The notes under the pieces are model-generated. The model made no database searches and was not told the DNA's origin. It saw only the letters and a program-made list of their open reading frames with translations. Source: Alteromonas lipotrueiana (GTDB taxonomy: Bacteria; Pseudomonadota; Gammaproteobacteria; Enterobacterales; Alteromonadaceae). From it: a stretch of 64,000 bases of DNA. The stretch is from NCBI RefSeq assembly GCF_019249245.1, contig NZ_JAESDK010000004.1, positions 1 to 64,000 on the forward strand. Direction: 5' to 3'. Shown here piece by piece: positions 10,433 through 20,400 of this stretch. Made by a program: the position numbers and the translations under genes. How positions within the stretch are numbered: the first letter of the stretch is position 1; the number at the start of each line of letters is the position of its first letter.

Positions 10433-10978
10433 GTGGCATCACTTCAGGATCAACTGCTTAAAGCCGGGTTGGCAGATAAATCGAGCGCGCGTCAGGCGCG
10501 TCAGGATAAGCGTAAAAAACAAAAGCTTAAAAACAAAAGTAAGCAAGATGTTGTGGATGAAAACAAAGTTGCAGCGCAACAAGCAACAGAGCAAAAAAAA
10601 GCACGTGACCGGGAGCTAAACGAACAACAACAATTAGAGCGCGAGCAGCGCTCAATTGTTGCGCAGGTGCGCCAGCTTATCACGGTTAATATTCAAAACC
10701 GGGGGGGCGCAGAGTCGGTGTTAAACTTTACCGACGATAATGTGGTAAAACGCATGTATGTCGGCGAGTCTGTGCGCAAGCAAGTGACTCAGGGAAGGCT
10801 AGCTGTGGTAAAGCAGGATGAAGAATACTTTTTAGTGCCAATGCCCGTTGCTGATAAAATATCGCAACGCGATGAAGCCTCTGTTATATACCGTGCAGAT
10901 ACCACAGAAGCTGCGGCTCCTGGTGAAGAGGACGACTGGTACGCTGAATATCAGATCCCTGATGATTTGACCTGGTAA
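10433..10978 (+). CDS. DUF2058 (YaiL-family) putative nucleic-acid-associated protein
   Basis: A 181-aa protein of the YaiL/DUF2058 family. The N-terminal half (1-70) is a highly charged Lys/Arg/Gln-rich helix, KRKKQKLKNKSKQD followed by long Gln/Glu runs, predicted coiled coil; the C-terminal half carries the conserved NFTDDNVVKRMYV core and ends in the acidic DDWYAEYQIPDDLTW. The start is GTG at 10433, 7 nt after the AGGAG that overlaps the end of topA. The family's molecular function is not established; its charge pattern and its place behind topA suggest a nucleoprotein role, which is inference. Confidence 0.82.
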   Translation: MASLQDQLLKAGLADKSSARQARQDKRKKQKLKNKSKQDVVDENKVAAQQATEQKKARDRELNEQQQLEREQRSIVAQVRQLITVNIQNRGGAESVLNFTDDNVVKRMYVGESVRKQVTQGRLAVVKQDEEYFLVPMPVADKISQRDEASVIYRADTTEAAAPGEEDDWYAEYQIPDDLTW

Positions 10979-11025
10979 CCCACTAGCTTCAGCCAGGCAC
11001 TTTTATCGTAAAATACTACAAACCT

Positions 11026-11047
11026 CGCGGTTAAGCATTTAACCGCG
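11026..11047. repeat. 9-bp perfect inverted repeat over a stop codon
   Basis: CGCGGTTAA-GCAT-TTAACCGCG. The TTA at 11031-11033 is the stop codon of the minus-strand gene, and the hairpin stands between two convergent genes. No T-run follows directly on either strand, so it is either a 3'-end protecting stem or a non-canonical terminator. Confidence 0.7.
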
Positions 11048-11291
11048 AAACGCCTGCTTTTTTAGCATAATGACGAACAACCCAATACAAGGTTCCAATA
11101 GCGGGCAGTGTGGCTACAACAATGACGCCAAACAAAAATTGAGGTGAACTCATAATCTGATAGCCTGTTATCAGTCCTACGCCAAACCCGAATAACAACG
11201 TCGCCACAGGTATCAACACCAGCATTAGTTTTAGTTCTTGTTCGCTTACTTTATGTTGCAGATAAGCACCTGCTGTGCGCCGCTTGCTCAT
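11031..11291 (-). CDS. Small two-helix membrane protein
   Basis: 86 aa. The N-terminus is basic (MSKRRTAGAYLQHK); two hydrophobic segments lie at about 22-45 and 52-72, and the tail is basic (RHYAKKAGVSR). The positive-inside rule then places both ends in the cytoplasm. AGGAATTAAT sits just before the ATG on the minus strand. No family was recognised with confidence. It is convergent with the topA operon. Confidence 0.65.
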   Translation of the reverse strand: MSKRRTAGAYLQHKVSEQELKLMLVLIPVATLLFGFGVGLITGYQIMSSPQFLFGVIVVATLPAIGTLYWVVRHYAKKAGVSRLNA

Positions 11292-11786
11292 TATTAATTC
11301 CTTTATATGAAAAGTATGGCCCAGACTTCCTTAATCGACCAAGACTAATATAGCAAACTTCAATCATATAAAAGTAGTAAAATATATACTTTTTTGACGT
11401 AATTATAAGCAGTTGATATCTCAGCACCTATGTTGTCCGGTATCTCTTTGATATGGTGCGCCACCTTGTTTCTGTTAGCCTGATAAGCGTCGGCTCTGGT
11501 TGTTATTATTGCATTTCTTTTTTAACGGTTGCTGACAATATGAGGCCGATAAGTGATCCTTTTAATACCTTGGCGCGATATTGTTTGTGTTCAAAGTAAC
11601 GTAAATGTTGATTATTTATTACGTTATAAACATGTGCGTTGGAGGCTACATTGTTATTTGTCCAATTACTCTAGCAGCTAATAAGGCCCAAGATGTGATG
11701 CCTGTCTTTGTCAAACACGCTCGTGCAATTGTGTCATACAAGATAAACATCACCTTTTTAACACACTTCAACTCCAGGGTTATTGA
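11292..11786. other. Long intergenic region upstream of the porin gene
   Basis: About 495 bp, AT-rich and without a convincing gene. A 61-codon frame at 11605-11790 has no family resemblance and poor codon character, so it is treated as non-coding. The length fits a regulated, long-leader promoter for the porin/binding-protein pair, but no clear operator was recognised. Confidence 0.5.
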
Positions 11787-12905
11787 ATGAGAAACCTACA
11801 CTTTAAACTGCCGGTACTTTTAACCAGTATTCTGGTTGCCTTACCTTCACAGGCAGAAAAGCTTCCCGTTGATATTGGTGGGCATATTCGGGTCAACTAT
11901 GGTCATCTTGACTGGCAACCAAGCCAAATTCGAGATGGCTTCGAGTTTGAATCTATACGCCTGAATTTGTCTGGTGAGTCTGAACAATTTAGTTACAAGG
12001 CTGAGTACCGCTGGTATGAAAATACCGAGTTCGATACCATTCGTTACGCTGATCTGACCTACAAATACAGCGACGATTTGTCTATCACCGGCGGTATCAC
12101 TAAAGTACCTTTTGGCTTACTTCCGTTTGCTTCGAATAACTTCTGGTTTGGCGTAAATTATTACATCGGTCTTGAAGATGACTACGATGCGGGCTTTACC
12201 ACAAACTATAAAACCGGGAACTGGGAGCTACACGCAGGTTATTTTCTGAATGATGAATATAACGATGCCAGTGAATCAGACCGTTATAGCTTTGACCTGG
12301 CAGATGACGGCGAGTTCAGAAACCAGGAAGATGGTCAGTTAAATTTGCGGGCTAATTACACGGGTAAGTGGATTCGCGGTGCTACCACTGATATCGGAGC
12401 ATCGTATCAGTACGGAAATATTTTAAACCTTGATACCATGGATGAAGGCGATATGACTGCTTATGCGGTCCATTTGCGGCATATCCAGGGTGACTTTAAG
12501 GTTGAACTACAATATACCGATTTTGATTATGATTTGGCTGCGCCAGAAGGGCAGGCCACCGACCGTGTTGCATTGTCTTCATTTACATTTCCTTTCTTAA
12601 TGGCATCAGAAGGCAAGAGTTATGTAGCAAACCTGGTTTATTCAATTCCTTATCAGTTTGAAGCAGTTTCTGATGTGAGCTGTTATAGTGAATACAGCCG
12701 GGTAGACAGCGATGTCGCCGCTGCAAAAAAATCCTCTTTGTGGACAAACGGTTGCAGCTTTGGCTGGGATAAACTATTTGTTTACGTAGACAGCATTCAA
12801 GGCGAAAACATGTGGTTTGCTGGTGGCCCCGGCGTAGCTCTTGATTTGGGTGGCCTGCAAGACACCACACATCGCTTGAACATCAGTCTGGGTATTTACT
12901 TCTAA
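11787..12905 (+). CDS. Outer-membrane porin-like beta-barrel protein
   Basis: 372 aa. The signal peptide (1-23) ends at PSQA; the mature part alternates polar and aromatic residues typical of transmembrane beta-strands, begins with VDIGGHIRVNYG and ends with the porin-type strand LNISLGIYF with a terminal Phe, the BAM recognition signature. The early FEFESIRLNLSGESEQFSYKAEYRWY resembles OprO/OprP-like phosphate-selective or DcaP-like porins. The solute specificity cannot be read from sequence. The gene is 11 bp upstream of a periplasmic binding protein gene and both end at one strong terminator, suggesting an uptake or sensing unit. Confidence 0.8.
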   Translation: MRNLHFKLPVLLTSILVALPSQAEKLPVDIGGHIRVNYGHLDWQPSQIRDGFEFESIRLNLSGESEQFSYKAEYRWYENTEFDTIRYADLTYKYSDDLSITGGITKVPFGLLPFASNNFWFGVNYYIGLEDDYDAGFTTNYKTGNWELHAGYFLNDEYNDASESDRYSFDLADDGEFRNQEDGQLNLRANYTGKWIRGATTDIGASYQYGNILNLDTMDEGDMTAYAVHLRHIQGDFKVELQYTDFDYDLAAPEGQATDRVALSSFTFPFLMASEGKSYVANLVYSIPYQFEAVSDVSCYSEYSRVDSDVAAAKKSSLWTNGCSFGWDKLFVYVDSIQGENMWFAGGPGVALDLGGLQDTTHRLNISLGIYF

Positions 12906-12916
12906 GGGACATAACT

Positions 12917-13714
12917 ATGAAAAAAATCGCACTCATCCTTTTTACACTCTTATTGCTACCCAGCCAAAGCTGGGCACACGCATGGTTAAAACTGCGTATT
13001 GCCACTACCGAATACCCTCCGTTCACATCGACTGAAATGGAGCACGACGGTTATATTAATCATATTACGCGTCAGGCTTTTCTGGAGGCCGGTGTGGTAG
13101 TTGAGTTCACTTCTATGGCTTGGGAAGATGCTCTTAAAGCCACGCTGGATGGTAAATATGATGCAGTTTCATACGGAAACTTTGTCCGAACGCGTGAAGA
13201 CGAATTTTGGCACAGTAAACCCATTACCGCTGAAAACCTCGTATTTTTAAGCCGTAAAGACAGTGGTATTGATATGTGGGAAACCCTGGGTGATTTGAAA
13301 GCTCATACGATGGGAATGACAGAAGGGTATCTTTACACTGATGAGCTAAGTAAATACATAAAAGATAATGAATCTGTTGCAACAAGAAAAACAGACAAAG
13401 ACAATATCAATGCGCTTTTAAACGGTGATATCGATATATTCCCTATCGATGAGTTGACTGGCTGGTATTTATTGCAAAGCGAATTTAGTAAAGAACAACG
13501 TCGTGAATTACACCACGTACAACCTTTTATCTCTACTATAACCACACATCTGTTGGTCCCTAAAGATCAGCAAGACAGTCGCCTGGTTCTGGAGTTATTC
13601 AATCGTGGTATTGAACAACTTACATTAGATGGAAAGATGCAGCGTTTCAAACGTTTGCTCAAACAAGGTTTTTACCAAAACCCTCAAAAGCCGGTTAATT
13701 ACGACAGACGTTAA
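12917..13714 (+). CDS. Periplasmic solute-binding protein (SBP_bac_3 type)
   Basis: 265 aa with a cleavable signal peptide (about 1-20, ending QSWA). The mature part has the type-3 binding-protein plan: LRIATTEYPPFTS at the start, a Glu/Asp-rich ligand lobe, WEDALKATLDGKYDAV near 75, and the second lobe near 115-200 with GDIDIFPIDELTGWYLL. The family usually binds amino acids or acts as a soluble sensor. No ABC permease or ATPase gene follows, because the transcript ends at 13758-13797, so its transporter is elsewhere or it works only with the neighbouring porin. The start follows GGGACATAACT. Confidence 0.85.
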   Translation: MKKIALILFTLLLLPSQSWAHAWLKLRIATTEYPPFTSTEMEHDGYINHITRQAFLEAGVVVEFTSMAWEDALKATLDGKYDAVSYGNFVRTREDEFWHSKPITAENLVFLSRKDSGIDMWETLGDLKAHTMGMTEGYLYTDELSKYIKDNESVATRKTDKDNINALLNGDIDIFPIDELTGWYLLQSEFSKEQRRELHHVQPFISTITTHLLVPKDQQDSRLVLELFNRGIEQLTLDGKMQRFKRLLKQGFYQNPQKPVNYDRR

Positions 13715-13757
13715 ACGTTTTTTGTGAAAACGAAGAAACAACCAACGCAATAGTATC

Positions 13758-13797
13758 AAAAAGGGCCAGCTAAATATTAGCTGGCCCTTTTTTCTCG
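13758..13797 (+). terminator. Strong rho-independent terminator
   Basis: A 16-bp perfect stem (13758-13773 with 13777-13792) around loop ATA, with core GGGCCAGCTAA, followed by TTTTTT. A second small hairpin CTCGCTT-AAAA-AAGCGAG at 13794-13811 abuts it. The A-run on the left makes it usable from both directions, serving the binding-protein gene and possibly yaiI. Confidence 0.92.
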
Positions 13798-13840
13798 CTT
13801 AAAAAAGCGAGCACAAATTGGAGCGTTAATTAAAAATGCT

Positions 13841-14287
13841 TTAGCGCTGTTGTGCCAGCCACTGGTCAAGCTTGTTACCAAACGCTTGTTTTTCAGTGCC
13901 AGAGAGGGCGGCTGGTCCACCGGTTTGTATTCCGCTACTGCGTAATGTATCCATAAAGTCCCGTACATTTAATCGTGATTTTATATTTTCGCGAGTAAAT
14001 AGCTCACCCCGGGGGCTTAACGCCAGGCAGTTTTTGCTGATAACTTCATCTGCCAAAGGAATGTCAGAGGTAATAACCAAATCACCAGACTCACAGCGCT
14101 GAACAATCTCATCATCGGCGACGTCAAAACCTTGAGTCACCTGCATAAAATTCACATACTTAGAAGCAGGTGTACGAATGTAATGGTTGGCTACTAATGT
14201 AACTTGTATCTTTGTTCGCTGTGCGGCCCGAAATAAAATATCTTTAATCGCGACCGGACACGCATCTGCATCAACCCAAATTTGCAC
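13841..14287 (-). CDS. YaiI/YqxD family protein (UPF0178, NYN/PIN-like)
   Basis: 148 aa, the usual family length. It opens with the diagnostic [16 protein letters not shown], then [16 protein letters not shown] near 87-102 and [10 protein letters not shown] near 107, ending in a GGP loop (QTGGPAAL). The acidic residues DAD and SD are arranged as in PIN/NYN-domain nucleases, so a metal-dependent RNA-related activity is plausible, but no function is established for the family. It is the last gene of a minus-strand run but lies 94 bp from the transporter gene upstream of it, so it is probably separately transcribed. Confidence 0.92.
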   Translation of the reverse strand: MQIWVDADACPVAIKDILFRAAQRTKIQVTLVANHYIRTPASKYVNFMQVTQGFDVADDEIVQRCESGDLVITSDIPLADEVISKNCLALSPRGELFTRENIKSRLNVRDFMDTLRSSGIQTGGPAALSGTEKQAFGNKLDQWLAQQR

Positions 14288-14381
14288 GTGGTTCCTCCTG
14301 TTTTTTATAATTTTACACTAAGGCGGAGTTTACTGCAGGTAGTGGGTTATTTTGAACATTATATTTACTGCGAACGGTCGG

Positions 14382-15257
14382 TTACTGCGCTTTTGCCGAA
14401 CGTCGCGAAGAATACATTGCCATTTTCAGAATAAAAACAGGTGCCAAATACATTACCAAACCATAAATTCCAGCAAACGCGGCGTAATCTGGCTTTTGCA
14501 GTATTGAAATAGCAATAACTATAGCAAGCGCTGCGTTTTGAATTCCCACCTCTATACAAAGTGATCTGGCCTGTCGAACATTCGCTTTGCTAATAAATCC
14601 ACAGCTCCACCCGATTAAGCAGGAGCCAAAACTGAGTATGGTTGCACACACGATTACAAACGCGCCGTAACGAGTAAGTATCGTCCATTGAGTGACCAAA
14701 ATAGTAATGACCAGTAATACTAAAAAGATTAATGAAAATCTTCGACACCATGGCTCAAGCCGAATTGCAATCGCCGGTTGCGCTTCTCTGATAAACATCC
14801 CCAGCATAACCGGTAATAATGCAATAATCAGTATTCCGCGGGTAACCCCAGACACATCTATGCTACCGACATCTTGCCCGGTAAATGCCCACAAAGACAG
14901 GCCTAATATAACCGGAGTTGTTACGATACAAATCAAAGTAGATAACGCAGTTAAAGTAACAGATAATGCCATATCAGCTTTCAATAGCTGGCTCATTACA
15001 TTAGAGGTAGTGCCCCCCGGGCATGCTGCCAACAACATTACCCCCACCGCTAAACTTGGCGATAGTGACAAGATACTGGCCAGCAAAAATGCTAAGGCGG
15101 GCATAAAAAGCAGCTGACCTGCTAAGCCTGCGGTTATAACCCAGGGAAATTTTAATAAATGTCGGAAATTTCCAGGTTTTAAACCCAGGCCGATGCCCAA
15201 CATGACGAAAGCCAAAGCAAGCGGTAGAAAAACTTGAGTAAGTAGCGAATTTTCCAT
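14382..15257 (-). CDS. Bile acid:sodium symporter family (BASS) transporter
   Basis: 291 aa with about nine to ten hydrophobic segments. The BASS signature AACPGGTTSNVMSQLLKADMAL near 77-98 contains the GG-T-S-N sodium site, and EVGIQNAALAIVIA near 235-248 is the second crossing motif (E..QN.A.A). Bacterial members move organic anions such as pantothenate, pyruvate or steroids with Na+; the substrate here is not determinable. The class II aldolase-like gene lies 17 bp upstream on the same strand, so the two are likely one operon and the aldolase may act on the imported compound; that link is inference. Confidence 0.9.
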   Translation of the reverse strand: MENSLLTQVFLPLALAFVMLGIGLGLKPGNFRHLLKFPWVITAGLAGQLLFMPALAFLLASILSLSPSLAVGVMLLAACPGGTTSNVMSQLLKADMALSVTLTALSTLICIVTTPVILGLSLWAFTGQDVGSIDVSGVTRGILIIALLPVMLGMFIREAQPAIAIRLEPWCRRFSLIFLVLLVITILVTQWTILTRYGAFVIVCATILSFGSCLIGWSCGFISKANVRQARSLCIEVGIQNAALAIVIAISILQKPDYAAFAGIYGLVMYLAPVFILKMAMYSSRRSAKAQ

Positions 15258-15274
15258 AGGTTCGATTTATACCG

Positions 15275-16075
15275 CTATTTTAAAAAGCTGTCATCCCGCG
15301 CCAGTATGGCTTGATACATAGGTTGAAAATTACCCCATGTTACTAAATCCGAGGCATTCATAGCCCGCGTTTTTCGCGCGGTTTCTGAGTCTATACAGCG
15401 TAATTTACCAGCAGCCTGAGCCAATAGCTGGCTATGACAACAGCTATCCAGCATAACAAAGTTCGCCGCAGCCGCATCTACACTACTACCTACGGTAAGT
15501 AATCCATGGTTTTGTAAGACCGCCGCAATATTATTGTCCAGGGCCTGGGCTATTTTTTCACCTTCTTCAGTGTCAGCCACCACTCCACCAAAATGACTGA
15601 ACATAATATGATTTTCATAAAACATACACGCATCTTGGGAAATAGGCGCTAACTTTTCTCCTAAGGCTGCGAAGGCGCGACCATACACGCTATGCGCATG
15701 GGCCACAGCATTAATGTGAGGGTAGGTAGCATGAATTCGAGAATGAATAGCAAATGCAGCACTATTAATAGGTCGGGCACCCTCTACTATCTCGCCAACG
15801 TGGGAGACCCTGACTAAGTCAGAAGCTTTGATCAATGAAAAGTGCATACCTACCGGATTAACCCAGAAGGTTTCTGGGTCAATACAGTCGCGCAATGAAA
15901 TATGTCCTGCTAATCCCTCATCAAAACCGTAATAAGAAAAAACCCTGAAAGCAGCAGCTAGACGTTGTTTTTCATAACATTGACGCTGATGACTATCGTC
16001 AAATTCGGGTGTATCAAATAAAGTAAATTTATCGCTACCCATCGTCAGCTTTTGTTGCATACTTTTTTCAGACAT
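15275..16075 (-). CDS. Class II aldolase/adducin family protein
   Basis: 266 aa. The fold's landmarks are present: GLAGHISLRD near 55-64 (phosphate/substrate loop), WVNPVGMHFS, and the zinc ligands as HAHSVYGRAF near 125-135 with a third His in LQNHGLLTVG near 190. The bacterial homologues closest in style are uncharacterised class II aldolase/adducin proteins used with sugar or aromatic pathways. The first metal residue pair (HAH) and the third His are all conserved, so an active lyase or decarboxylase is plausible. Its gene is 17 bp from the BASS transporter gene. Confidence 0.88.
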   Translation of the reverse strand: MSEKSMQQKLTMGSDKFTLFDTPEFDDSHQRQCYEKQRLAAAFRVFSYYGFDEGLAGHISLRDCIDPETFWVNPVGMHFSLIKASDLVRVSHVGEIVEGARPINSAAFAIHSRIHATYPHINAVAHAHSVYGRAFAALGEKLAPISQDACMFYENHIMFSHFGGVVADTEEGEKIAQALDNNIAAVLQNHGLLTVGSSVDAAAANFVMLDSCCHSQLLAQAAGKLRCIDSETARKTRAMNASDLVTWGNFQPMYQAILARDDSFLK

Positions 16076-16382
16076 GACATTTCATCCATAACACAAAACC
16101 GAAATTATAGAGTACGCAACATAAGGATAAATAAAAGTGATTATTGTAAATGGATTGTAATAAGTCTGAGGCATAGTAAAGAAGGTATCTGCAGCATAAC
16201 GCAATCAGCTTTTTTTAATCTTTAAACTTTTCTTTACCTCAGGGTAAATAGACAGGGGTGGCTCAGGGGGGATTATTGAAGTCGGTTAAAATTAACACCA
16301 CCCAGAACATATTTGATGTCTATATGTAAAAGATAAGAACAAGGCAAAGAATACAAGCAACATCCTCGGCATGCTTTTCGGT
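16076..16382. other. Intergenic region between the aldolase and kinase genes
   Basis: About 307 bp; it serves as promoter region for the aldolase-transporter pair. No gene, strong terminator or recognised operator was seen. The run CAGCTTTTTTTAATC at 16207-16221 has no clear stem in front of it. Confidence 0.5.
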
Positions 16383-17294
16383 TTATGCCTTAAGCAAACT
16401 CAGTGCGTGTCTGCTTTGTGACAACAGGTGAGGGTTAATTTTCCAGTGACTGGGGCTCCAACCTTTCAAAAAACGTAAAAAGTCAGCACAGGCAAACGGG
16501 TATAATGCGCGCCACTCATTGATAATGCGTTCACTATCACAGTCATGTTTGTTAAGTGCAGCCGCTAATGCATCAAAATAAATATCGAGACAATATTCAT
16601 AATGGTTGGCCTGGTCCTTTTGACTTAACGCGCTCCCCATAAAATAGGCTATATCCACAATTCCTGCGCCTGCGCCTACATACTGAAAATCGACAGCGGC
16701 TACCTTGCCTGCAGAATCATCAAAACAAAAGTTAGCTACCTTTGCATCGCCATGAATCAGCGTTTTGGCTGTTGCCTGTTGTAAAGTAATATCAATTTTA
16801 GTCGCTGCGTCTTTTAACGGGCCTTCTTCCATAGCCTGTAATTCGGCCGAACGAGTAGCCAAATGCCAGTATGCCCCTTGCGGCCATAACTTTTCAGAAG
16901 AGCAAGTGTAGAAATCAGCATGAAAACGGGCAAGCCATTGAAGAACACTGATGCTTTGGTTTACCGACAGTTGTTCATGCCTATTACTGTAACCACGCCC
17001 ATTCAGATCTTCAAGAATTGTGATAAAACCTTTTTGGGTATGCGAACACGCAATAAGCTTAGGAACATCGGCTTTTGTAATCCTTGCATACTGTTGATAA
17101 AAAGATTGTTCAACAAGATATGACGTTAACTTTCGCTGATGACTATGTTGATCACTCCACCCTTTGTGGTGAGAGGACGGACGGGTAGGGGTTACTACTT
17201 TTGCCACGCGGTAACCCGGGTGATTTTTAGAACGAAATCGAAAACACTGGCCGTAACCGCTCCATAATGTCTGAAGCAACGTACAGTCAAACAA
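16383..17294 (-). CDS. Choline/aminoglycoside-kinase-like phosphotransferase
   Basis: 303 aa from a TTG codon. The C-terminal lobe has the Brenner-type catalytic loop LIHGDAKVANFCF near 188 and AAVDFQYVGAG near 207, where the Asp is the metal ligand of the DFG equivalent; IVDIAYFMGSAL follows. This is the protein-kinase-like fold of aminoglycoside/choline/ecdysteroid kinases (EcKinase/APH). The N-lobe begins LQTLWSGYGQCFRF, a segment that in relatives lies 25 or more residues inside the protein. The open frame continues upstream for 17 codons to a TAG at 17346-17348 with no ATG, GTG or TTG, so the true start is unclear. It lies just after the rne terminator. Substrate unknown. Confidence 0.8.
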   Translation of the reverse strand: MFDCTLLQTLWSGYGQCFRFRSKNHPGYRVAKVVTPTRPSSHHKGWSDQHSHQRKLTSYLVEQSFYQQYARITKADVPKLIACSHTQKGFITILEDLNGRGYSNRHEQLSVNQSISVLQWLARFHADFYTCSSEKLWPQGAYWHLATRSAELQAMEEGPLKDAATKIDITLQQATAKTLIHGDAKVANFCFDDSAGKVAAVDFQYVGAGAGIVDIAYFMGSALSQKDQANHYEYCLDIYFDALAAALNKHDCDSERIINEWRALYPFACADFLRFLKGWSPSHWKINPHLLSQSRHALSLLKA

Positions 17295-17361
17295 TTCGTC
17301 GTCGCCAAGTAATTTGGCAACCTGGCTTTTTAGATTAGGATCAACCTACGGTGACACAACA

Positions 17362-17394
17362 AAAAAAGCTCATAGTTAAACTATGAGCTTTTTA
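17362..17394 (-). terminator. Rho-independent terminator of rne
   Basis: A 14-bp stem AAAAAGCTCATAGT/ACTATGAGCTTTTT with loop TAA, about 11 bp after the rne stop, with a run of seven T on the minus strand. It separates rne from the downstream kinase gene. Confidence 0.92.
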
Positions 17395-17404
17395 CCTGTC
17401 TTAT

Positions 17405-20400
17405 TTACAGAGAGTCACTACTAGCGGGCTTTGCCATGGGCGCAGACGCTTTCGATTTGCTTTGCGCTATAACCGCAGAGCGTCCCGACGTATCTATACC
17501 AGGACGCGCGTTGCTGTTTCGTGCAGTAAGCTCAACCTCTTTAAACTGGTCGTTGATTGGCGTGGGTGATGCCATAGGATGCGAAGCGTTCAATTTGCCC
17601 CGACTGCTGGCCATCACAACACCCTCGACCGGCTGCGATTTCACTGTTGCGGTTTTTTGTGTCTGAGCAACTTCAGGTTGAGGTTGCTCAGCCGCGGGCG
17701 CCTGGGCTTTCGCACTTTCACGCTCTGCGGTATTACTTACCGTAGTGTCTGTTTTTTGCTGCTCACCAGACGTGGCGGCCGGCGCTGTAGTTGTAGTGCT
17801 AGCATTTGAGTCATCATCAGATTGAGCATCAGAGTCATCTTCAACGGTTGCAGGAGCGGTAGATTTCTGGTCAACCATTGCAGCCTCGACAGGCGCTGCT
17901 ACGTTTTCAGCAGGCGACTCAGAAGCTTTTTCATCAGCGTCAACATTGTCAGTTGTAGATTGATCGTTACTGCTATCGGCGCGGCTCTGGACTTTTTGAT
18001 CAGTTTCTTCCTGAGTTTTGGTTTCAGACCTGACAGAAGATTCAGACTCATTTGAATGCATACCTTCAACGCGGTATTTTTCACGCGGCTTTTGCGCAAA
18101 GCTGGTTGTTGCCTTTTGTTCTGGCATGACCTCCGGCTCTTTACTTTCGGTTTGCTCCGATGGTGCGTCGAACTCTTCACTGTCAAGACGCGATGGTTGC
18201 TCTACAGGCTGTGCAATAGTCTCATTAATATCAGAGCGAGGTTGTTCTGCTACTGAACTGCCACTTAATTGCGAAGCATCGTCCGCAGACGTGGTTGTAT
18301 TTGATACCCGATCTTCGGCAATAGGACGTGGTTGTTGTTCTACCACTGGAGCTGATTGTGCTGCCCCATTATTGTCATACGTTGAATCGTTATCGTTTTG
18401 CTCTTTTTTGCGGCGTTGGCCGGCAGCACGAACATGACGAGGAGAACGACGGCTGCGGCTACGATTGCCATTACCTTCTCGTTTGCTCTCGTCACCAAAC
18501 TCTGACTGGCCGTTATTGCCTGTGTCATTGAATTGTTCCTGGTCGACAGATGTGCTGTTTTGTTGCCTGGTGTCTTTTGATTCAGTTGGCTTAGCCGCTT
18601 CGCTTTTTGGTTGAGACGTAGTTGTCCCATCTTGAGGCGAGGTCTGGTTATCAGCATTTGCTGAATCATGTGTTTTATCAGAGTTGCTGTCTACGCGGAC
18701 ACTACGGCGCATATCACGGCGCTTACGGCGCTCGGCTAATTGCTTTTTCTTCGGTGCGCTCTGAGTTTCTTTATTATCTACGGTATCAGCTTTGGGCGAT
18801 ACCTCAGTGGTTTTGTTTTCGTGTTTTACTTCTGCTTTGTCTTCACGAGGTTTGCGGGGTTTACGATTTGCCTGAGCATTCTTCGGACGACGTTCGTTCT
18901 GCCCTTGAGCTTTGTTGCCCTGGTTTTGGTTTTCGTCACGTTCGCTTTGTTCGCCCTGACGGCCCCGGCGCTGTTTATTGTTGCGAGGTTTACGATTACG
19001 TTGATCATGTTGATTACGCGAACGCGAGTGTTGTGATTTTGATTCGCTGGTCTGCGTACCAGTATCAGATTCTTGCTTTGAATCGTCAGAGCCTAACAAA
19101 CCTTTTAACCATTTCGACAGCTGGCCCAGCAATGACGTAGACGTATCTTTTTGCTGTGCTTTTGGTTGAGTCTGTGGTTTGGCTGGAACGACTGGTGCTG
19201 CATCAGGCGCCACCATCCCTTTTATTGCCGGCTCTTCGCGCTTAACCACTGCAGCGGCAGGTTTATCGGTCTCTGAGCCTTTAGCTTCAAGCAAAGAAAC
19301 ATCATAACTGGCATCTTTAAGTATTTCTTCGGGGCGGCGGCGATTTACTTCGTAATGAGGCGTTTCTAAATTCGCATTTGGAATAATTAGTAAATTAACA
19401 TCGTGGCGTTTTTCAATGACATTTACCGAACTACGTTTTTCGTTAAGCAAATAAGTGGCGACCGGTACCGGCAGCTGCGCCTCAATTTGTCCAGTATTAT
19501 CTTTAATGCTTTCTTCTTCCATAATACGAAGAATTGAAAGCGCTAACGACTCGGTGCCTCGAATTGTACCGTGACCAGAACAACGAGGACATACATGATG
19601 GCTTGACTCACCTAATGAAGGGCGTAAACGCTGACGCGACATTTCAAGCAAACCAAAGCGTGAAATACGTCCCAGCTGTACGCGGGCACGATCAGAGCGT
19701 ACGGCTTCTTTCAAGCGGTTTTCAACTTCGCGTTGATGGCGAACCGGGGTCATATCGATAAAGTCGATAACCACCAGGCCCCCGGCATCGCGTAAGCGCA
19801 GTTGCCGCGCAATTTCATCGGCAGCTTCAAGGTTAGTATTTAATGCCGTTTCTTCAATATCGCCGCCTTTGGTAGCACGGGCAGAGTTGATGTCAATTGA
19901 GGTAAGTGCTTCAGTGGGGTCGATAACAATAGAGCCGCCTGAAGGAAGACGAACTTCACGCTGAAATGCTGATTCAATCTGGCTTTCTATTTGATAATGA
20001 CTAAACAACGGGACATCGCCGTCGTACTTTTTAACGCGATTAGCAAAGTCGGGGCGAACCAATTGGATGTGCTGCAGGGCTTGTTCAAAAATAGCGGATT
20101 TGTCGACCAGTATCTCGCCTATATCACGACGCAGATAGTCGCGGATGGCGCGAACAATAACATTGCTTTCCTGATGAATAAGAAAGGGCGCAGAGCGTTT
20201 TTCAGCTTCTTCGCGCACCGCTTCCCAGTGTTTGAGCAATACGCGCAAATCCCAGTCTAACTCTTCATAAGATTTTCCCACACCCGCGGTACGTACAATC
20301 AAACCCATACCATCTGGAATATCCAGCTTACTAAGCGCTTGTTTTAACTCAGTACGCTCATCACCTTCTATACGACGGCTAATTCCACCCGCTCTGGGGT

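Noticed and set aside
11605-11790. 61-codon frame before the porin gene
   Set aside because: Overlaps the porin start in another frame and has no recognisable sequence or proper ribosome site.
17436-19140. Several long plus-strand open frames opposite rne
   Set aside because: They are mirror frames of the low-complexity RNase E tail and have no family resemblance.
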